A stretch of DNA of 64,000 nt from an uncultured Chloroflexota bacterium (GCA_937974245.1 CALJKV010000069.1:86593-150592), one strand, 5' to 3'. Shown: positions 55,220 to 64,000, counted from the stretch's first letter. Made by a program: numbers and translations. The notes: generated by a model not told the origin, from the sequence alone.

Positions 55220-56694
55220 TACACCATGCCCTCGATTATTTTCTCTGTTAATTCTCTGTTTTCGCTGAAAGGCTTCAGGCAAAGAATCATCCGGGCAAAA
55301 CGCTCTTTGTCATCTGAACTGGAGGCGGCAACCAACATATAAAGATTCTCCAGTCTTTCCTTTAAGTCTTCGTAAGTTATGTGTTCCTTTTCTTCAAAGG
55401 ATTGAGGCACAGAGGAATAGTCAGCATAAATCGCCTCAAAGGGTATGGATCGCTCTATAACTGAAAGAATGTTCTCGAATACTATTGCATGATCTGGGTC
55501 CATTCTGTCCTGAAGGTTATTTACCAGTGGGTGATCTCTGTTAACCGCGTAGCGAATCCCTGCTCGATCACTGTAACGTACCCAAAGCGGCTGCTCCTGT
55601 TCTTCAAACAAGCGATTGCCTCGGCCAACATGCACCCGCTTGCTCTGATCAGTAATCCGATTAACAATCAATCGCAACTTTTCGCGCACTTCGCCCGGAG
55701 GATGAGCGCGAGATTTTTTGATGTCAATCGTCCAACTCTCATCCAGGGCATTGGGGAAATCAATTCTGACTCTTGCCAGCTTGGTGGCTTCACCTTTTGG
55801 CACTAACCTGAACCAATCTCCCCATGCCATCAGCCTGCCATTTCTATAGATATATGCCCCCTGGTTGCTTACAAAATCACTGCGTGAAGTATAGAAGTCA
55901 TATTCCTGCTTCGAAAGCTTACTGTGATGGGGCAGAATATAAGGTTGTATTCTGACTTCATGACCATCGATTCTGACAATTTCCTCTGGCAGAAGCTGTG
56001 TTGCTTTATTGGAAACGCAGAACGGATCAAAAGCAGGAACCGGATGCCCATTAATCCAGATAGCCACTTTTCGTTTTTTATACTCACCTGACAGGTATCT
56101 GTGGAATACTAACGCAAGGTGTTTCTCAACTACAGAAAGCTTGTCATAAACATTGTCTCTACTGCGCTCACTTACAGCACCTTCCAGAAGGCGATCCAGT
56201 TTACGCCACAAAACATAAGTTCCCTGACTGCCCATCTTTTCAAAAAAAGGCAGGCCATCGATTTCTTCAGCGGAAGGGACTGTTGCCACCCATTTGTTCT
56301 GTAAAGTAATGAGATCCAGATCCCATTGTACGGCGAATAAATCCCCGTTTCTTCGGCTGACGACGGTCAGTGACTTACACTGAGAGAATGATGCTGTTTT
56401 GAGTCCCAGACCAAATCTGCCAAGATCATTGGCATCTCGTTTTTCGCGTGGGTCCCGCGAGCCTGGACGCATAGCTTCAAGCAGCTCATCTTTCGTCATA
56501 CCGGAGCCATCATCGATTATCGCCAAGCATGAATCGTCTGAATTTTCGGCCTCAAAATATATATGAATATTCTTTGCCCATGCAGTTATGCTGTTGTCGA
56601 TGAGATCTGCAATTGCCGTTTCCAGCGAATAGCCAAGATCCCGCATTGCCTGACTTAGAGAAGCGGCATGAGGTGAGAGTTCAATTTCCTGCAT
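55219..56694 (-). CDS. GHKL ATPase, MutL/MORC-like
   Basis: A 491-residue protein with an N-terminal GHKL ATPase domain (about 1-210). The N box is ETAIADLIDNSITAWAKNIH, motif II is LAIIDDGSGMTKDELLEAM, and motif III is GRFGLGLKTASFSQ. The remainder is a ribosomal S5-like transducer fold and a helical C-terminus. Bacterial MutL/MORC-like proteins in restriction-like operons were described by comparative genomics. It is expected to close an ATP-gated clamp on DNA. It is coupled on both sides by 1-base overlaps. Confidence 0.9.
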   Translation of the reverse strand: MQEIELSPHAASLSQAMRDLGYSLETAIADLIDNSITAWAKNIHIYFEAENSDDSCLAIIDDGSGMTKDELLEAMRPGSRDPREKRDANDLGRFGLGLKTASFSQCKSLTVVSRRNGDLFAVQWDLDLITLQNKWVATVPSAEEIDGLPFFEKMGSQGTYVLWRKLDRLLEGAVSERSRDNVYDKLSVVEKHLALVFHRYLSGEYKKRKVAIWINGHPVPAFDPFCVSNKATQLLPEEIVRIDGHEVRIQPYILPHHSKLSKQEYDFYTSRSDFVSNQGAYIYRNGRLMAWGDWFRLVPKGEATKLARVRIDFPNALDESWTIDIKKSRAHPPGEVREKLRLIVNRITDQSKRVHVGRGNRLFEEQEQPLWVRYSDRAGIRYAVNRDHPLVNNLQDRMDPDHAIVFENILSVIERSIPFEAIYADYSSVPQSFEEKEHITYEDLKERLENLYMLVAASSSDDKERFARMILCLKPFSENRELTEKIIEGMV

Positions 56695-57119
56695 CAGGTA
56701 ACCTTTTTCTGAAGTTCTTCAATAAGATATTTGAGAATAATTTCCGAATCACTCTTCAATTCACATTCCCACACAACAAAAACATCCCAGCCCAATTTCT
56801 GAAGCTGGTTCTGTTTGGTATGATCACGTTTTACAGTGTCAGAAAATTTCAATTCCCAGAACTCCTTCCGTGTTTTGGGCGTAGTGGTGTATTTACAGCC
56901 TTCATGCCGATGCCAGAAACAGCCATTAACAAAAATCACGGATTTATATCGTGGCAGAACAATATCCGGTCTGCCTGGTAATCTGGCATCATGAATACGG
57001 AAACGAAAGCCAGCCCGGTGCAGAAGTGAACGCAGGAGCATCTCTGGTTTGGTATGTTTGCCCCGAATACGGGACATGTTATAGCTTCTGGTTTCAGGGC
57101 TGTGGACATCCGTCATCAT
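56694..57119 (-). CDS. vsr: Very short patch repair endonuclease (Vsr)
   Basis: A 141-residue Vsr nuclease. RSYNMSRIRGKHTKPEMLLR is the N-terminal signature. The catalytic Asp is in LPGRPDIVLPRYK, the metal or His site in NGCFWHRHEGCKYTTTPKT, and the recognition strand ends KLGWDVFVVWECEL. Vsr nicks 5' of T:G mismatches left by deamination of 5-methylcytosine, so it protects genomes that carry a C5-methylase. It sits directly after the C5-methylase (no gap) and overlaps the GHKL gene by one base. Confidence 0.95.
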   Translation of the reverse strand: MMTDVHSPETRSYNMSRIRGKHTKPEMLLRSLLHRAGFRFRIHDARLPGRPDIVLPRYKSVIFVNGCFWHRHEGCKYTTTPKTRKEFWELKFSDTVKRDHTKQNQLQKLGWDVFVVWECELKSDSEIILKYLIEELQKKVT

Positions 57120-58655
57120 TCAGTCCATACCTTCCAGAACTTCATATACTACACCGGCGATTTTGTTCGCCAGCAGTGGCGGTACTGCATTACCAACCTG
57201 GTGGTATTGGGCTGTCCGGGTTCCCTCGAATTTATAGTTATCAGGGAATGTCTGCAGGCGTGCTGCTTCTCTGACAGTAAGACTCCGGCATTGAACTGGA
57301 TCATAATGAATGAAGTAATGACCATCCTTGGATATGTGGGATGTGATCGTTGTGGCTGGTGCGTCCGGTAGCTGAACGCGAAAACGATCAGCGAACATCT
57401 CTCCTTTTCTGCCCAGCTCGACGTTCTTATGATTTGGCAGAAGCTCCTGGGGGAAATCAGACAATTTGGGAGACATGTGGTTAACAGTTGCATACAGCGC
57501 TGCGTAGAAATACCGATGCAGATCACTTTTCATATGTGGCCGGGATAAATGAGACAACAGTACGGTAAGTCGCTCATCACTGAACCAGCCATTTAGGGCA
57601 TGGGAAGGAGAATAAGTCTCATCACTCTTTTTGAGCTTCTTATTGTCAAGCAAGAGAAGCACTTGGTCCGTAAGCCGGGCGAAGTCTATCAGACCATTCT
57701 CTCTACCCTTAATGAACCAGGGCTGATCTGTCATCCCTTCCAGTGTCTGCTTCCATAAATCATAGGAGTCCGGTGACTTTGATATACCGCTTCGCAGCAT
57801 AGGCATATCACCGATGACATCAGTGACACTACACGGAGCTGTTCTTTCCAGTACTGAAGGCCGGACATCAATGTCATTTCGGATACCGACAATAAAAATC
57901 CGATGCCTGGCCTGTGGTATACCATATTCTTCAGCCTTGACTATGAAAGCGCCGGGGTCACTGTCATTGTTTCTGAGACCTGGCTCTGATAAGGAGTACA
58001 GATTGTATCCAAGACCGGAATCATTCCCCAGAACCGCATATCCGGGATTACTCAGATCCCTCAATATATCGTTGATAACATAACGGCCTTGGATTTTTGA
58101 AGAAAGTAACCCCTTCACATTCTCCATGACAAATACAGGTGGCTTGTGATCAGCCAGTATCTGAAGGTATTCCTTGTAGAGAAAATGGCGAGGATCAGAT
58201 TCGAACTCGGGATTTCCCTTCATTCTTGAACGACCAACGCGGGAATAAGCCTGACAGGGTGGTCCTCCAACCAGCGCCCATTTCTGATGACCAACCAGCG
58301 CTTCGGAGATTCTGCTTTTCACATTGGCGTGTGGTTCCTCACCCAATGTACAGCACCATGCTGTCTGCTGTGCCTGGGATGCCTCTTCGGGGTGAAGCAG
58401 ATAGAGTTCTTCGAGACTTATCCTGCCTTCCAGATAATGATAGTAATTGTCTGGAACTAAATCAGGGTGAAATCCTCTGTAAAAGTGGCGTAGCTGGAGT
58501 GTTTTATGCGCGTGTATATCTTTTTCTATCGAGATAGCTGTTCTGAAAGCATAACTGTTTCTCTCTTGTGGCTGACGCAGGGATGCAAATCCTTCACCAA
58601 GACCGCCAGGACCTGCAAACAAATCAACAACAGGATAAACTCTATTATCAATCAA
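57120..58655 (-). CDS. DNA (cytosine-5) methyltransferase
   Basis: A 511-residue C5-MTase. Motif I is VVDLFAGPGGLGEGFASL, catalytic motif IV is LVGGPPCQAYSRVGRSR with the PCQ Cys, motif VI FVMENVKGL, motif VIII QARHRIFIVGIR and motif X QYHQVGNAVPPLLANKIAG. The recognition region (about 320-420) is variable. The start is TTG with AGGA 8 bases upstream. It is the promoter-proximal gene of the operon. It marks self DNA while the rest probably restricts unmodified DNA, and Vsr downstream repairs its deamination products. Confidence 0.93.
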   Translation of the reverse strand: MIDNRVYPVVDLFAGPGGLGEGFASLRQPQERNSYAFRTAISIEKDIHAHKTLQLRHFYRGFHPDLVPDNYYHYLEGRISLEELYLLHPEEASQAQQTAWCCTLGEEPHANVKSRISEALVGHQKWALVGGPPCQAYSRVGRSRMKGNPEFESDPRHFLYKEYLQILADHKPPVFVMENVKGLLSSKIQGRYVINDILRDLSNPGYAVLGNDSGLGYNLYSLSEPGLRNNDSDPGAFIVKAEEYGIPQARHRIFIVGIRNDIDVRPSVLERTAPCSVTDVIGDMPMLRSGISKSPDSYDLWKQTLEGMTDQPWFIKGRENGLIDFARLTDQVLLLLDNKKLKKSDETYSPSHALNGWFSDERLTVLLSHLSRPHMKSDLHRYFYAALYATVNHMSPKLSDFPQELLPNHKNVELGRKGEMFADRFRVQLPDAPATTITSHISKDGHYFIHYDPVQCRSLTVREAARLQTFPDNYKFEGTRTAQYHQVGNAVPPLLANKIAGVVYEVLEGMD

Positions 58656-58838
58656 TGTAGGCTTCCTGAAATTCCGTGCCGCTTACGTATCATAAGGGAA
58701 TTACCTATAAGGTTGTTCTCTCTGTGAAGTAGATTTCCAGATCAGATGCTGATTATTGATTCCAATGCTATTTGCTCACCCTAAGAAAAGACCATCACAA
58801 GAAAGGGAATAATTTCATTGTAAATTATAGTCGATTCT

Positions 58839-59076
58839 TCAAGATTCAGGCATTGAGAAAATATGGTCCACCCCCGCAACTTTTGGTGCATATCCTGAAG
58901 CTTGCGAAGGATCTGTGGGGCAGTACCAATCCCGTTCAACCGGCAAGCCGAACGGGCCACGCACCTGCTCCAGTTCCGACAACCGGAAATCCCCAAGCTC
59001 CAGATAGTGCCCGGCCACCAGTCCGAAAAACAGGTTTTTCCCATCGAACTCCAGCGGATACCAGTTCCAGGTGGTG
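58839..59076 (-). pseudogene. Truncated DUF2958 gene
   Basis: The minus strand encodes WNWYPLEFDGKNLFFGLVAG, then HYLELGDFRLSELEQVRGPF and GLPVERDWYCPTD, which is the C-terminal half of DUF2958 proteins (plasmid- and conjugative-element-associated). The N-terminal half is missing. The break falls at the edge of the 64-bp repeat at 59077. The reading frame stays open to a stop at 58839. Confidence 0.8.
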
Positions 59077-59140
59077 TCCGCCCTCAATAACGCCGGTGTC
59101 AAAGCCGGACGGACAACGGTTGCCGAGGTGTTGCAGGAGC
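59077..59140 (+). repeat. Right copy of 64-bp exact direct repeat (att-like)
   Basis: Identical to 42875-42938 in the same orientation. Left of it lies the broken DUF2958 gene; right of it the reading frame of the host gene continues. Confidence 0.95.
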
Positions 59141-59184
59141 TAAAACGATGGGATAACCGAGGGATAATGAAGGGCAAGACGTAA
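59077..59184 (+). pseudogene. Displaced 3' end of the membrane/HTH gene
   Basis: From the repeat, the frame of the 42017 gene continues as TVAEVLQELKRWDNRGIMKG, then KT and a TAA stop at 59182-59184. It differs from ERKQSE of the left copy only after the repeat. It is the expected leftover if an element inserted in the 3' end of the gene. It may equally be the tail of a second homologue. Confidence 0.7.
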
Positions 59185-59301
59185 GAGGATAGGGTAAATC
59201 TTCATTTTTATCAATGTATTGTTTGTTCCACTTCAGACCAACTCGGACATGCAGATGGGCTAAAACAGAAGATACCGTAAGAAGGTTTAAGGTCAACCCG
59301 G

Positions 59302-62300
59302 TTATCTTGTTTCAAATTTGGTTGTCCAAGAGCCAACCGGTTGTCCATTACTAAGGCGATAAGCACCGCTGATTTTTAACCATTCAGTAGCCGTATCATG
59401 ACCTATGATATTTTTCTCACCCAACAGTGTCCAAACAATATCCAGGTCACTATCGTTCAGGAACTGTAAGAAGTGTTCTCTGTTCATCAGCAGTGATCCT
59501 GGCCCTTTGGTCTGTGCAGTTGGGTCAAAACAAATAAGATTGCCCTGCTGATCATGATAACGCCCTTCTTGCCCTTGCCAACGGAGTTTCATCTTCTCCG
59601 CCAGCCATTTACTTGGTGTGTTGAGACTTGCTGAATCTTCAATGGAGCAATCATAGCTATCTTCATGAGCATATTCATCAATAGTTACACAAACTGGGCA
59701 TGGTAAACTACTGTTCATATCGCCTAGAGTTTCCCATTCCCGGTAGCCAGTAGCGGGGCTACGATGATATCGATAGGCGGGTGACCAGAAGAACTCTCCC
59801 AGAAAAACTTCATACAAGTCATGGGACTCAGGCATCCATCGTCCGATAAAATCCTGCTGTTGTGCCCAGTCAAAAAACCTATCAGAGTCTTCGCGCCTAA
59901 CCAAATAACTCTTGAGCATATACCACAAGCGTCGCCTGGGTCTTTCGTACTTATCCTCAATCGGAGGAATTGGCTCCTCCCAATCAAACATTGCGTCAAG
60001 GTTTAACCATCTACTGCCATCTTCTGGGTTAATCACTTCAATTAAAGGGGCTATTTGTGGCAAGTCCCTAGTAGATTCAACCCACTGTGCGTCGGTTTCA
60101 TAGCCGTCCCATTGCTCGTACTTCACACTGAACCACCAGGCTTGTGTTTCTGAACTGTAGTGTGTTTTTGCCTTAATAAATGACGGGTCAATGTCGCGTA
60201 CCCACGCTTGCCAGGTACCCTCATATTGCTGTTGGGAATTATTCCAACTCTCGCCACGATAGTGAAAATTGTCAGCAATTCGCGCCAACAGTTCATGAAA
60301 TGCAATCCACTGATATTTTTTCCCAATGCGTTCAGCCTTTTTGGCTTCACGACCGTATGACCGGTAGTTCACATAGTAGTCGAACTCACCAAATCGTTCT
60401 ATTGTCCAGCCAATCTCGAAGACTCGTTTGAGTATCCATCTCTTCGCTAACTCAAGGTTAAAATGGGATTTTTCCCGGTAAGCATTTTCAAGTACAACCC
60501 GATTTTGTTCATATGGGACGACAATACCTTCATAATCAGCTATCTGTTCTTGGGTGAGCGATTCCAAGAACTTCTTTAATTCCGCATTCAACGTCTCGTC
60601 AGCACTGGTCTCGTCATAGCCGCTCTTTACCAACTTTTCGCTAATCCGAGCCACGAATAAGTCATCATCAAATTCGATTTCTTTATCCCAATCATCCATA
60701 ACCCTTTTCACTATTGGATCGAGGTCTTGGGGTAGAGCAGTCTTTGTATCCTGAAAACTGTTCCAAAATTCATGTTTCTGGGGTTCCAAACGCTCAAAGA
60801 ATTGGTCATATCTCTCATGTGGCGACAACTCTAACTCATCATGCAAACGAACCGCTGTCCAGTTCTCGACTTTAGGGATAATATATCTCCCGAAGTCCCA
60901 TCCCATGACTGAGAAATATATAGTGTGCATGGAACGTTCTGCGTCTAAGATGTTATCAGGATGAGTTCCATATTGTGATTTTAATTCATCATCAGATGGT
61001 GGCTCCGAGATCCATTCACTCAAATAGGGAGGACGTACTTTTTCCACAGGGATGTTCATGTCACTGCACTTTACTAATGCAACCTCGATTACACCCCGAG
61101 CGTAATCGCGCAGTAGGATATGGGGCGGCGGTGAACCATCGCGAAAGTTCCAGATAAATACTTGTTCCGCTAGGAATTTGATTTGCTGGGAGTTGTTGCT
61201 GCGCATGGCACATCCGTAGGCAACGGCAAATAGACGCTCAAGGATATAAGGATCATTCACCCCAATGAACTGATTGATGACTTCAACCAGAATGTGAATA
61301 TGCCCCTCAAATAGGCACACGAGTGCTTTAGTCGTCCGGTCACGTAAAAACCGGTTTGAAGAGGTAAGAAACCAAGCCAACGCAATTCCCATCAGGCGGA
61401 TTGCCTCAGGGTCAATCGAAGACTTGTCAAAATCTGACCACGCCCAGCTTATCAGACGGTTTATTGCAGTTTGTTCGTCATCAGTTCGGGAATAGTGATA
61501 ATGCAGGAAAATAGACCACCAGGCATCACGATCCGCCATACTTCGATTAATCAGATTCCTATGTAAAAAATCAGCGTTAAATGGATTGTCCGGATTTGCT
61601 GCAACGCCAAGGATAGCTTCTAAGAAACGGTCATCGTTATGACTATCAGCCAAGATGCTTTCATTAATGAAAGCAATCAATGGCTCGGGTATCTCTTTTG
61701 TTTTCCACTGCCTCCACACCAAACTACTAATGACCCCACGAGCTAAATCGGGGTCTTCTTTCATATAAGGTGCCACTTGAAATAATTCCAGCCCTGTATC
61801 TTCTGGAATTTGAATAGCGAAGGCCGGTATTAGGCTATATCGAAAGCCGAAATTCCCCTTGTGAGTAAGAATTTGGCCGAGCGGTTGCTCCAGTTCAAAG
61901 GCACTTCCTGGTTTATCTGGATCTAGATGTTTACTCAACAAATGCTTTGCCATCAAGTGATCTGTAAAACGATCGTATAAAAACCGAACACTAGATTCAT
62001 TTTCGTGAATTGTGGCGGTCAAGATACCTTCAGCAAGCAAATGATAATATAACGACTCTGTATATTGATATAATCGGTTGGGCAAGTATCTATTGATGAT
62101 ATCCTCAGCCTTGGTCTCACTAACATATATTGAGCCTGTAGAAGCCATTTCCTCTACTAGGCTTAGGATCGCCAATTGCACAACATTTCTTCTAGGGTTA
62201 TATCCAAGCCTCTTCGCCAGTCTTTCATTTGCTGAATCTAGGAAGAATTCCATTATCTGAGTGAAGCCCTGCAAACCTGCGGGCACGTAAGTCAAATTGC

Positions 62301-63939
62301 GATTCTGAAGCGCACGACAAAGTGTCTGTAAAAAAAGAGGATTTTGGAACTCGCGTTCCAGAGGAGGAACTCTGTACTCAATCCCATAATATGCAAAATA
62401 CGTCCGAACTGCACGGTCAACTAGACCTAAAAATCCACTATGATACTCTTTCACCAATTTTCCCGTATCGATCAATCCATCAGGAATGATGTAAGCTTCG
62501 TATTCACTGCGAACACTCAGAGCGAGGGCAATATGCGAATATTGTGACGCTGTATGCAGGAAACCACCTAAGTAATGCGGCCATATTTCCGTTCCGGATC
62601 CTTCGTTTAATGCGTCTATCAGGATCACCAGGCGGGTATTTTGATTAGCGGCAAAGTCATTTAATGCCTGTAGGTGATCGGTAACGGTTTGGCTTTCATT
62701 GAGCATAAGCTGGCGGACGATTTGGTGCCATGGTTCATCGTTTTGGAATTTTTCGCCCAGCAATAGTATTGTGGGAAGCCCTTGGCGGATACGTTGATTC
62801 GCCACATCACAAAACAGATGGGTTTTGCCAATGCCACCCTCCCCAGTGAGTAATAGAAAAGGTTTATTTGCGAGAATAGCCTCCTTAGAACCGGCAAATT
62901 CCCAGAGGATGCGTGTCGTGTATTGTAATTCCTGAAGTTCATACCTCTGATGTTTTGCTCGCTTGGATGGTTTGTTGTACTCGTGGGTTGAAGTTTCAGG
63001 TTGATTATCTTCGAGTTTCTTAATCAATAAACTGACAGAACGTTCTGCTTGAACAATGGCATCAATCACTTTCCTGCAAGCTTCTTGTATTTCGTTAAAT
63101 GGTAATAATCCACTAGACTGAACCACAATCGTACTCAAAACGCGCATTAGGCTTTCGCTTTGCTCACGAACACTTTCCAGCGGAACTGTGAGTTCATCAT
63201 CTGGTATTGACCATCGAAACAAGCCGTTATGCCGCTTACGAAAATCTCTATGGAGGTCAAAAACTCGATTAAAGAATTCATTTGTTCTTCCAAGTGCATC
63301 GAATAGTTTGCCTATAGGCAGTTCAATATTCAATGCAGGGAGATAGCGCCTGCTTGCTTCGGCATCAGCGATAGATGCTTCAACCTGATTGTTGAACCAT
63401 TGCTCATTAAAATCGAATAACTCTTGTGGCAGTTTGGAATTAAGTTGCTCAAAACCCGAACGAACTTCCTTTGTTAAAGTCTGAATACTATTATTGATAT
63501 GCTCCAGAGCACTTAAAGCTGCCGCTGAATCTCGTGCCAGTATCAGGTGAGCATACCTGTTGTCTTGGACAAAAGTTTCTCGAAGTTGAATCAGAAATTT
63601 CTGTAAATAATGAGATACTAGGGGGGCTTCTTCTCTTTTCAGAAAGCGTTTAACATAGAGTTCTGCTAGTGTTTCGACATTGGCTGGATCACCCTCAACA
63701 ATATAGCCCGCAAGTAGCATCTGTACTTGCGGCATATGTATAAAGCCTTCATCAAGGAACCGGGGTAATTCTCCAATAACTCTGGCCTCGAATATTCGAA
63801 ATGCTCGCTCTGTTAATGCCTTGAAGCTTTGATCGCGGAGGGAATCTTCAATTGGCTCTCGAAACTTAGATAGTTCCGGTCTACTCCAGATTGCACTGGC
63901 TATTGCCTGGATAACCTGTTCCAAAACAGCATCAACCAT
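59302..63939 (-). CDS. STAND-type NTPase with helical repeats (Avs-like)
   Basis: A 1545-residue protein. The N-terminal ~330 residues are helical with a coiled-coil stretch (about 135-160; SALEHINNSIQTLTKEV) and no recognised effector fold. The P-loop FLLLTGEGGIGKTHLFCDVA is near residue 365 and Walker B LVILIDALNEG near 440, followed by winged-helix and about 1000 residues of solenoid-like helices. ATG 63939 is used instead of TTG 63945. This is the STAND plan of Avs-type immune sensors, but an effector nuclease is not visible. It is AT-rich, lies just outside the right repeat, and its promoter is beyond or at the window edge. Confidence 0.8.
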   Translation of the reverse strand: MVDAVLEQVIQAIASAIWSRPELSKFREPIEDSLRDQSFKALTERAFRIFEARVIGELPRFLDEGFIHMPQVQMLLAGYIVEGDPANVETLAELYVKRFLKREEAPLVSHYLQKFLIQLRETFVQDNRYAHLILARDSAAALSALEHINNSIQTLTKEVRSGFEQLNSKLPQELFDFNEQWFNNQVEASIADAEASRRYLPALNIELPIGKLFDALGRTNEFFNRVFDLHRDFRKRHNGLFRWSIPDDELTVPLESVREQSESLMRVLSTIVVQSSGLLPFNEIQEACRKVIDAIVQAERSVSLLIKKLEDNQPETSTHEYNKPSKRAKHQRYELQELQYTTRILWEFAGSKEAILANKPFLLLTGEGGIGKTHLFCDVANQRIRQGLPTILLLGEKFQNDEPWHQIVRQLMLNESQTVTDHLQALNDFAANQNTRLVILIDALNEGSGTEIWPHYLGGFLHTASQYSHIALALSVRSEYEAYIIPDGLIDTGKLVKEYHSGFLGLVDRAVRTYFAYYGIEYRVPPLEREFQNPLFLQTLCRALQNRNLTYVPAGLQGFTQIMEFFLDSANERLAKRLGYNPRRNVVQLAILSLVEEMASTGSIYVSETKAEDIINRYLPNRLYQYTESLYYHLLAEGILTATIHENESSVRFLYDRFTDHLMAKHLLSKHLDPDKPGSAFELEQPLGQILTHKGNFGFRYSLIPAFAIQIPEDTGLELFQVAPYMKEDPDLARGVISSLVWRQWKTKEIPEPLIAFINESILADSHNDDRFLEAILGVAANPDNPFNADFLHRNLINRSMADRDAWWSIFLHYHYSRTDDEQTAINRLISWAWSDFDKSSIDPEAIRLMGIALAWFLTSSNRFLRDRTTKALVCLFEGHIHILVEVINQFIGVNDPYILERLFAVAYGCAMRSNNSQQIKFLAEQVFIWNFRDGSPPPHILLRDYARGVIEVALVKCSDMNIPVEKVRPPYLSEWISEPPSDDELKSQYGTHPDNILDAERSMHTIYFSVMGWDFGRYIIPKVENWTAVRLHDELELSPHERYDQFFERLEPQKHEFWNSFQDTKTALPQDLDPIVKRVMDDWDKEIEFDDDLFVARISEKLVKSGYDETSADETLNAELKKFLESLTQEQIADYEGIVVPYEQNRVVLENAYREKSHFNLELAKRWILKRVFEIGWTIERFGEFDYYVNYRSYGREAKKAERIGKKYQWIAFHELLARIADNFHYRGESWNNSQQQYEGTWQAWVRDIDPSFIKAKTHYSSETQAWWFSVKYEQWDGYETDAQWVESTRDLPQIAPLIEVINPEDGSRWLNLDAMFDWEEPIPPIEDKYERPRRRLWYMLKSYLVRREDSDRFFDWAQQQDFIGRWMPESHDLYEVFLGEFFWSPAYRYHRSPATGYREWETLGDMNSSLPCPVCVTIDEYAHEDSYDCSIEDSASLNTPSKWLAEKMKLRWQGQEGRYHDQQGNLICFDPTAQTKGPGSLLMNREHFLQFLNDSDLDIVWTLLGEKNIIGHDTATEWLKISGAYRLSNGQPVGSWTTKFETR

Positions 63940-64000
63940 AATCAACGCTTTTCACCACTTAGACAAGATCAATATCTGATTATCTCACCCGTATTGAAAA

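Larger units (their letters stand above)
42939..59140. mobile_element. Accessory/defence island bounded by 64-bp direct repeats
   Basis: About 16.2 kb between exact direct repeats. The cargo is a truncated resolvase domain at the left edge, a TIR/secreted-protein operon, a hypothetical gene, a six-gene Mza-like defence operon, and a DUF2958 fragment at the right edge. Composition is more AT-rich than the core genome. The right repeat is followed by an in-frame alternative 3' end of the host gene. No intact integrase is present, so the element is immobile now or was mobilised in trans. Direct repeats are seen; integration is inferred. Confidence 0.6.
58656..59301. other. Junction region, 646 bases
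   Basis: Between the defence operon and the STAND gene. It contains the upstream region of the methyltransferase operon (no clear promoter found), the DUF2958 fragment (58839-59076), the right 64-bp repeat and the in-frame 3' fragment that follows it. The last 117 bases before the STAND stop show nothing recognisable. Confidence 0.6.

Noticed and set aside
52505..55282. Longer start for the Z1 gene at 55282
   Set aside because: It would overlap 64 bases of the GHKL gene; the TAATG junction at 55219 is the normal coupling pattern in this operon.
58772..59143. 123-codon plus-strand ORF across the right junction
   Set aside because: It is antisense to the DUF2958 fragment, whose protein motifs are clear on the minus strand.
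59302..63939. STAND gene as part of the same repeat-bounded island
   Set aside because: It lies outside the right repeat copy. It may belong to an adjacent or older island, but the sequence gives no boundary for it within the window.

Overview
The window reads as a chromosomal segment of a Chloroflexota bacterium, probably Anaerolineae-like. This is inferred from family content, not from a marker gene: GC-rich core genes, extracytoplasmic SH3b domains on Thr/Pro-rich linkers, a TIR-WD40 giant protein, CUT1 sugar importers without a local ATPase, PIN/TRAM and DUF4013 proteins. No rRNA, tRNA or CRISPR array was seen.

Layout. 0-4 kb is an envelope-stress style cluster: ECF sigma factor, zinc-less anti-sigma-like protein, bactofilin-like membrane protein, PspA, and a membrane coiled-coil protein. 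4-11 kb carries an SDR epimerase, glucokinase, a large helical protein of unknown function, a PadR regulator with a visible operator and its membrane partner, and a secreted tandem esterase whose first domain has lost its catalytic Ser and His. 11.4-16.1 kb encodes a 1451-residue TIR-TM-coiled coil-WD40-SH3b protein, translationally coupled to a small sugar-binding-like protein. 16-25.7 kb is metabolism and transport: USP, CoA-transferase, PIN/TRAM, GNAT, an NTase-like protein, a CUT1 ABC operon and a beta-propeller protein. 25.8-42 kb holds an SH3b protein, an FTR1 permease, 2TM-domain protein, an uncharacterised paralogous gene pair, a CcrM-like methyltransferase, a glycosyltransferase, rlmN, DUF4013, an AT-rich HEPN-like gene, DUF389 and an orphan solute-binding protein.

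42.9-59.1 kb is an accessory island bounded by an exact 64-bp direct repeat (42875-42938 and 59077-59140). The left copy lies in the 3' end of a membrane/HTH-like gene. The right copy is followed by an in-frame alternative 3' end and preceded by a truncated DUF2958 gene. Inside are a truncated, serine-less resolvase domain; a plus-strand operon of TIR-TM-SH3b, three paralogous secreted PPC-like proteins and a secreted multi-SH3b protein; and a minus-strand operon of C5-methyltransferase, Vsr, MutL/MORC-type GHKL ATPase, Z1 helicase, PD-(D/E)XK (DUF4420) protein and AIPR. The latter matches the described MutL-Z1-DUF-AIPR (Mza-type) defence systems. Just beyond the island is a 1546-residue STAND-type NTPase.

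The best candidates for something undescribed are the TIR-TM-SH3b operon with its secreted partners, and the architecturally related TIR-WD40-SH3b protein at 11.4 kb. Both have a cytoplasmic NADase-type TIR joined through one membrane helix to an extracytoplasmic sensor-like region, which suggests envelope-sensing immunity. That functional reading is inference.
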